Shown in pieces: positions 60,529 to 64,000 of a stretch of DNA of 64,000 bases. Location: the NCBI GenBank assembly GCA_051530055.1, contig CM121342.1:2914001-2978000 (forward strand), read 5' to 3'. The notes under the pieces are model-generated. The model saw only the letters and a program-made list of their open reading frames with translations. It had not been told where the DNA came from and made no database searches. Made by a program: the position numbers and the translations under genes. This DNA is from Neoechinorhynchus agilis. Lineage: Eukaryota > Acanthocephala. Position 1 is the stretch's first letter. Each line of letters begins with the position of its first letter.

Positions 60529-62593
60529 ATGGATAGACTGGCAAAAAGTATTGCAAAATACTACTCGAAAGTTAATGGATCTTCTCCACGGATGGATAAT
60601 CTTAAGTTGGTTTCAAGTGATGGAAAGGAAATTCTAGTAAATGCAGAATTAATGGCGGTCCACAGTCACTTGTTTAGCCTTGAGCTACAATACTTGATAA
60701 GTGCAAGGCTGAAACAAAACGATAGCAGCATCAAATTCCCTTTAGTTTGTTCGGAAATCTTAACTACCATTGCCAAACGAATCCGAAACACAAAGTATTG
60801 CCTTAAAATCTCCGAAGAAAACGCTCTTTCGCTTTTGTTGTTCGTAAATAGATATCGATTCGATAACTTGGTACATGAAGCCATTGGCCAGTTTAGAAAT
60901 TCTTTAAACACTCAAAATATTATCAAGAACTATTTAGAAGCCAACCGACACCAAAACGCTAACGTACTGGACACCGTTAACGAATATGTGGGCAAAAATT
61001 TTCACATGATCGTAGAGGATTCTGAAGACCTTTATAGATTAAACGATGAGAACTTTTTGGCGATTATTGGAAATGATCAAGTAGTTTCATTGCGCAGTTC
61101 GATATCTTAGCGGGATTTTTTAATTTCTCTATGGTTTCTCAATCTTTGTTTTTCTACTCATTTTCTTCTTTCATTTTCTAAATAAATCTGAAAATCTCGC
61201 TATGATCTTGAGAATGAGTGCTATTATGCGTTTCCTTTCATTGAACAAAAGACCAAGTGAAGATTTCTTAAAGTTTGTACATGTAGTGTCGCTCCATCAA
61301 ATGTCTTTGTCCGAACTCCAGTCGATTCGATTGCAGGTCGAAAATAACTTCTCCCACAAATCGCTGGATTATGTTGATTACGCAATTAAAAAATTGGCAA
61401 GAGAATATTTTGAACCTAGAAAGGACTTTGATATGCTCATGAATTTTACACTCAATCGACCTACGAATTCGAGATCGATCTTATTGGGCATTCAACACTA
61501 TACGCTTTACGACGAACGAATTGCTTGCATTTACGATCCTGAGCATTGCGCCTGGTTATCCGTGCCGAATTTTAAACCATTTACGTCTCGGATGAAACGA
61601 GCTTTTGTCCACGACTCTTGGCTATATCTAATGGATGCAATTTATTGTTATAGGTTTAATTTGGATGATGGGCATGGGGAATTTTTTGGCTTGCCGGATA
61701 ATGTTTATTGCGACAATAGTCAATTCATTGACGATGATTTGTTCCTTTACGTTCGGGAAAATAAAGATGGTATGACAAAAGGGTGGTTAAAAATGAATTT
61801 GGTCACAGGGAACATTACACGATGTAATTAAATGTCTTTGCCCAAAATCAGGAGACTTTAAATTATTTAAATTCTGTAGAATTTGCCTTAAAATAAGCCT
61901 TAGCTTATTACAAAAACGTATTTCGCTTTTATGGTGTAGGAAGTATTTAAATTCGCTATACTCAGTTGTGATTGGTTGAATCTTTCCAAGAAACTTTCTC
62001 AAAAGAAATTTTTTACAATCATCGACGCGGCAAAGACTTTAGGAAGACCAATGAACATCTGCAAGCTTCATGTATTATCAGCCACTGCCAAAGGTTTCTT
62101 ATACGTCTTGGGCGAAATATGCAATGGTTTGGAAAATGTAGCATTTGGTTCTACAGTAATGGAGTTTTATGATCCATCCAATGACCAATGGAAGACATGT
62201 GCAAATTTTTCGACTGGTAAGAAGATTTTTACTATTTTTGCATCAAACGATAATATCTATTGCGCTTCATATGATTTCGAAAATACTCTAGAAATTTATG
62301 ATCACAACAAATCTGAATGGAGTGACTATCCTTTCTCTATTCCGCATGATGTCTATCCTCAAAACCTCTTGGTTTTAGGCTCCACTATAATATTTTATGG
62401 ATGCACATCCAATTCTTTAATGCGTGTTATAACTTATTCAATGGATCTGAACATCGGACAGATTGTGAAACTACCGGAAACGGACATTAAATTCACGTCG
62501 ATCGTTTGTTTAACTGCTGATTTCAAGGAAATTGAAAAAGTCAAGAGAATTCTGTACAGAAACAATGCGGTCGTTCAATATCGACATACTTAA
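60529..62593 (+). CDS. BTB-BACK-kelch-like protein, three exons
   Basis: Proteins of this family usually serve as substrate adaptors for CUL3 ubiquitin ligases. Exon 1 (60,529-61,107) encodes a BTB domain at residues about 24-115 (LKLVSSDGKEILVNAELMAV, FSLELQYLISARLKQ, SLLLFVNRYRFDNLVHEAI) and the start of BACK (DLYRLNDENFLAII). Exon 2 (about 61,202-61,823) completes BACK (MRFLSLNKRPSEDFLKFVHV) and begins kelch-like repeats (CIYDPEHCAWLSVPNF). Exon 3 (about 61,944-62,593) has more blades (GFLYVLGEICNGLENVAFGS, MEFYDPSNDQWKTC, LEIYDHNKSEWSDYPF). The kelch repeats are degenerate and the GG doublets mostly missing, so the propeller is divergent. The join of exons 1 and 2 is required by BACK continuity. 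Intron 2 (61,824-61,943) fits GT-AG; intron 1 does not. The specific paralogue is unknown. Confidence 0.75.
61108..61202 (+). other. BTB-kelch intron 1: 12-bp inverted ends, no GT-AG solution
   Basis: TAGCGGGATTTT (61,108-61,119) pairs with AAAATCTCGCTA (61,191-61,202) at all 12 positions, one as G-U. The first arm begins at the in-frame stop TAG, and the second ends at the resumed frame (ILRMSAIMRFLSLN). No AG lies between 61,111 and 61,208. The first AG acceptors after it do not match the phase of any upstream GT near the exon end. Removing 94 bp at the hairpin ends (for example 61,108-61,201, or 61,109-61,202 with AG..TA ends) restores the frame. Confidence 0.65.
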
Positions 62594-63240
62594 AACTTAT
62601 GAAACTATGTTATTGTTTTATAGATTAAATTCAAGCAGCGCTTAATTCTGTTAAAAAAATCAGTAATTTCAATCATAGAAAAATTATTACGTCGCCAAGC
62701 GTATTTCTTTATGCCAATCAAATTTTATTTATTTCTCTTAATTAAGAACCTTAAATGTTTAATAAATTGTTACGGAAAAAGTATATTTTACATTTATACA
62801 TTGGCGATTAAGATATTATAGGAATACAAATGATTGTTTCAAAATCCCTAAACACCGTGACTTTCTAGGGCAAAGAATCGATATCTCCTTTTCTTCTAAC
62901 ATTAGTCGTTAACTTTAATTTTAAAAATCAATAAGAAGGAGCCGAGGAAGGAGAGAAGCTCCAATTTTGCGGACGGTGGTGATTGCACGTTTTGTAGTTT
63001 ATTATTGTATCCAAAAATAAACTTCATTTGTTAAGTACCGGGGTATATAATTCTAATCAATAAAAAGGCTTTTGAACGCCTATTTTTACTTCATTCAAAA
63101 ATAATAATATTATAGTAATATTTTTCAGCATTCAAATTTAAGGTTTTAGCAGAATCAGAAACGACATTATGAGATTACTTTGATTATTTGTTTTGGTGAA
63201 AAGATACTTTTCGTACTTATACTAACTCTGATTTAAGTTG
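62594..63240. other. intergenic, no gene seen
   Basis: AT-rich 3' flank of the BTB-kelch gene. The stretch around 62,935-63,060 is more GC-rich and carries an AATAAA near 63,018. It could be a worn LTR or SINE end, but nothing firm can be said. Confidence 0.35.
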
Positions 63241-63294
63241 ACTAATTTATTACCGATATTTCGACCGGTAATTCCGGCATTATCCAGGTCTGCC
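63241..63294 (-). repeat. Penelope-like terminal motif, copy 1
   Basis: Shares TTATTACCGATATTTCGACC and the following GGTAATTCC with 63,601-63,654. On the minus strand, CCGGAATTACCGG forms a short stem followed by TCGAAATATCGG, which vaguely resembles the stem II and GAAA parts of a hammerhead core. Confidence 0.55.
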
Positions 63295-63600
63295 ATCTAA
63301 AACACAAACATCATACCGTTATCCTGTATACTTGAGAATAAAGAAAATATCGTCAATATTTCTGTCGTCCAGGAATGAAACTTTTTCTTTAGTCGGTTGA
63401 ATAAAAATCCTTTTAAAATTAGAGCGGTCAAGCGGCTTGTTCGGGACACGAATGAGCCCAAGACTGTGATTTCTATTTCTGTCGCGGGTAGAACACGAAA
63501 ACTTCCCAAGTGAACTAGAAGCGAAGTTTGACGCCTCGCCGAGTGTCATTATGCGGCGGATCTCTTCGTCGAACGTAACAACCACCCGGGATACAAATTA

Positions 63601-63654
63601 ACTATTTTATTACCGATATTTCGACCGGTAATTCCAACATTATCCAGGTTTATC
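63601..63654 (-). repeat. Penelope-like terminal motif, copy 2
   Basis: The second copy of the motif, exactly 360 bp from the first. It differs mainly at the CCGG/CCAA position after GGTAATT. It lies directly after the endonuclease-like coding trace. Confidence 0.55.
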
Positions 63655-64000
63655 ATAGACCAGCCAGGCTTGGGAGCAACGGTAGCACCAAACTCTTGTT
63701 CCGAATTTCTTTGTCCGTCCGAAACCCCGAGGGCAATTTCGATAACTTCCATTATCAGGTAATTTTGTAAATGTGGTAGTACCCAAATCACATTCCCGTC
63801 GTCAAAATCAATTTCATGTCCACAAATCACCACATGATTGACTATAGCTTAGGAAGCAAAATAACGGCTACCGTCATAATTGTGTTGTATGATCCTTTTG
63901 TTTAGTCGTTGATTGATTTCTACTGCATAATTAGCTTCGCAGTCCTCGCAAGGAGATACCGGGTAAAGACCTAAATAACACTTCGGATAAAATCTATATT

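Larger units (their letters stand above)
63241..64000 (-). mobile_element. Penelope-like retroelement remnant (GIY-YIG endonuclease end and terminal repeat)
   Basis: Read on the minus strand from the right edge, the sequence encodes traces of the C-terminal GIY-YIG endonuclease of Penelope-like elements. They include PCEDCEANY, INQRLNKRIIQHN, NHVVICGHEIDFDDGNVIWV and YLIMEVIEIALGVSDG, in the order seen in that family. The last part reads INLDNVGITGRNIGNK, which comes from a DNA motif present twice, 360 bp apart (63,241-63,294 and 63,601-63,654). This duplication looks like the pseudo-LTR repeats of Penelope-like elements. The reverse transcriptase part would lie beyond the window. The copy is decayed. 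Confidence 0.65.

Noticed and set aside
61824-61943. BTB-kelch intron 2 as another hairpin-ended intron
   Set aside because: No terminal inverted repeat was found, and a GT-AG pair with matching phase exists, so it was kept as ordinary.

Overview
The window is animal (metazoan) nuclear DNA, probably from an invertebrate. The genes are split by short introns. The mobile elements are Gypsy-type LTR fossils, a jockey-like LINE and a Penelope-like element. More than 60% of the window is one satellite array. I could not name the species.

Layout: 1-1,265 (-) is the 5' part of a secreted leucine-rich-repeat (LRR) gene that runs off the left edge. 1,745-7,990 holds LTR-element fossils: an integrase-side fragment (-) lies back to back with a gag-protease fragment (+) carrying a tRNA-Ser-type primer site, followed by a second Gypsy family (-) with an LTR-like segment. 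8,050-9,620 (-) is a decayed LINE. 9,977-11,700 (-) is a mitochondrial pyruvate dehydrogenase kinase gene. 12,130-14,370 is a seven-copy tandem array of about 322 bp. 15,481-17,685 (-) is UFL1, the UFM1 E3 ligase, with traces of a broken or unresolved coding region upstream. 18,550-57,907 is a satellite of about 219 bp in roughly 180 head-to-tail copies, with higher-order duplications. 58,720-59,829 (+) is a second secreted LRR gene. 60,529-62,593 (+) is a BTB-BACK-kelch-like gene with an RFX X-box-like site just upstream. 63,241-64,000 (-) is a Penelope-like element running off the right edge.

The most unusual signal is in the host genes. At least five of the six or so introns needed to reconstruct PDK, UFL1 and the BTB-kelch gene carry inverted repeats at or near their two ends, so the ends can pair into a hairpin. 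For three of them (PDK intron 1, UFL1 intron 3, BTB-kelch intron 1) I find no GT-AG pair that keeps both the frame and the conserved protein sequence. This suggests a genome with many non-canonical, hairpin-ended introns, perhaps derived from small inverted-repeat elements.

PDK and UFL1 are single-copy housekeeping genes with no functional link evident here. The two LRR genes may belong to one expanded secreted family.
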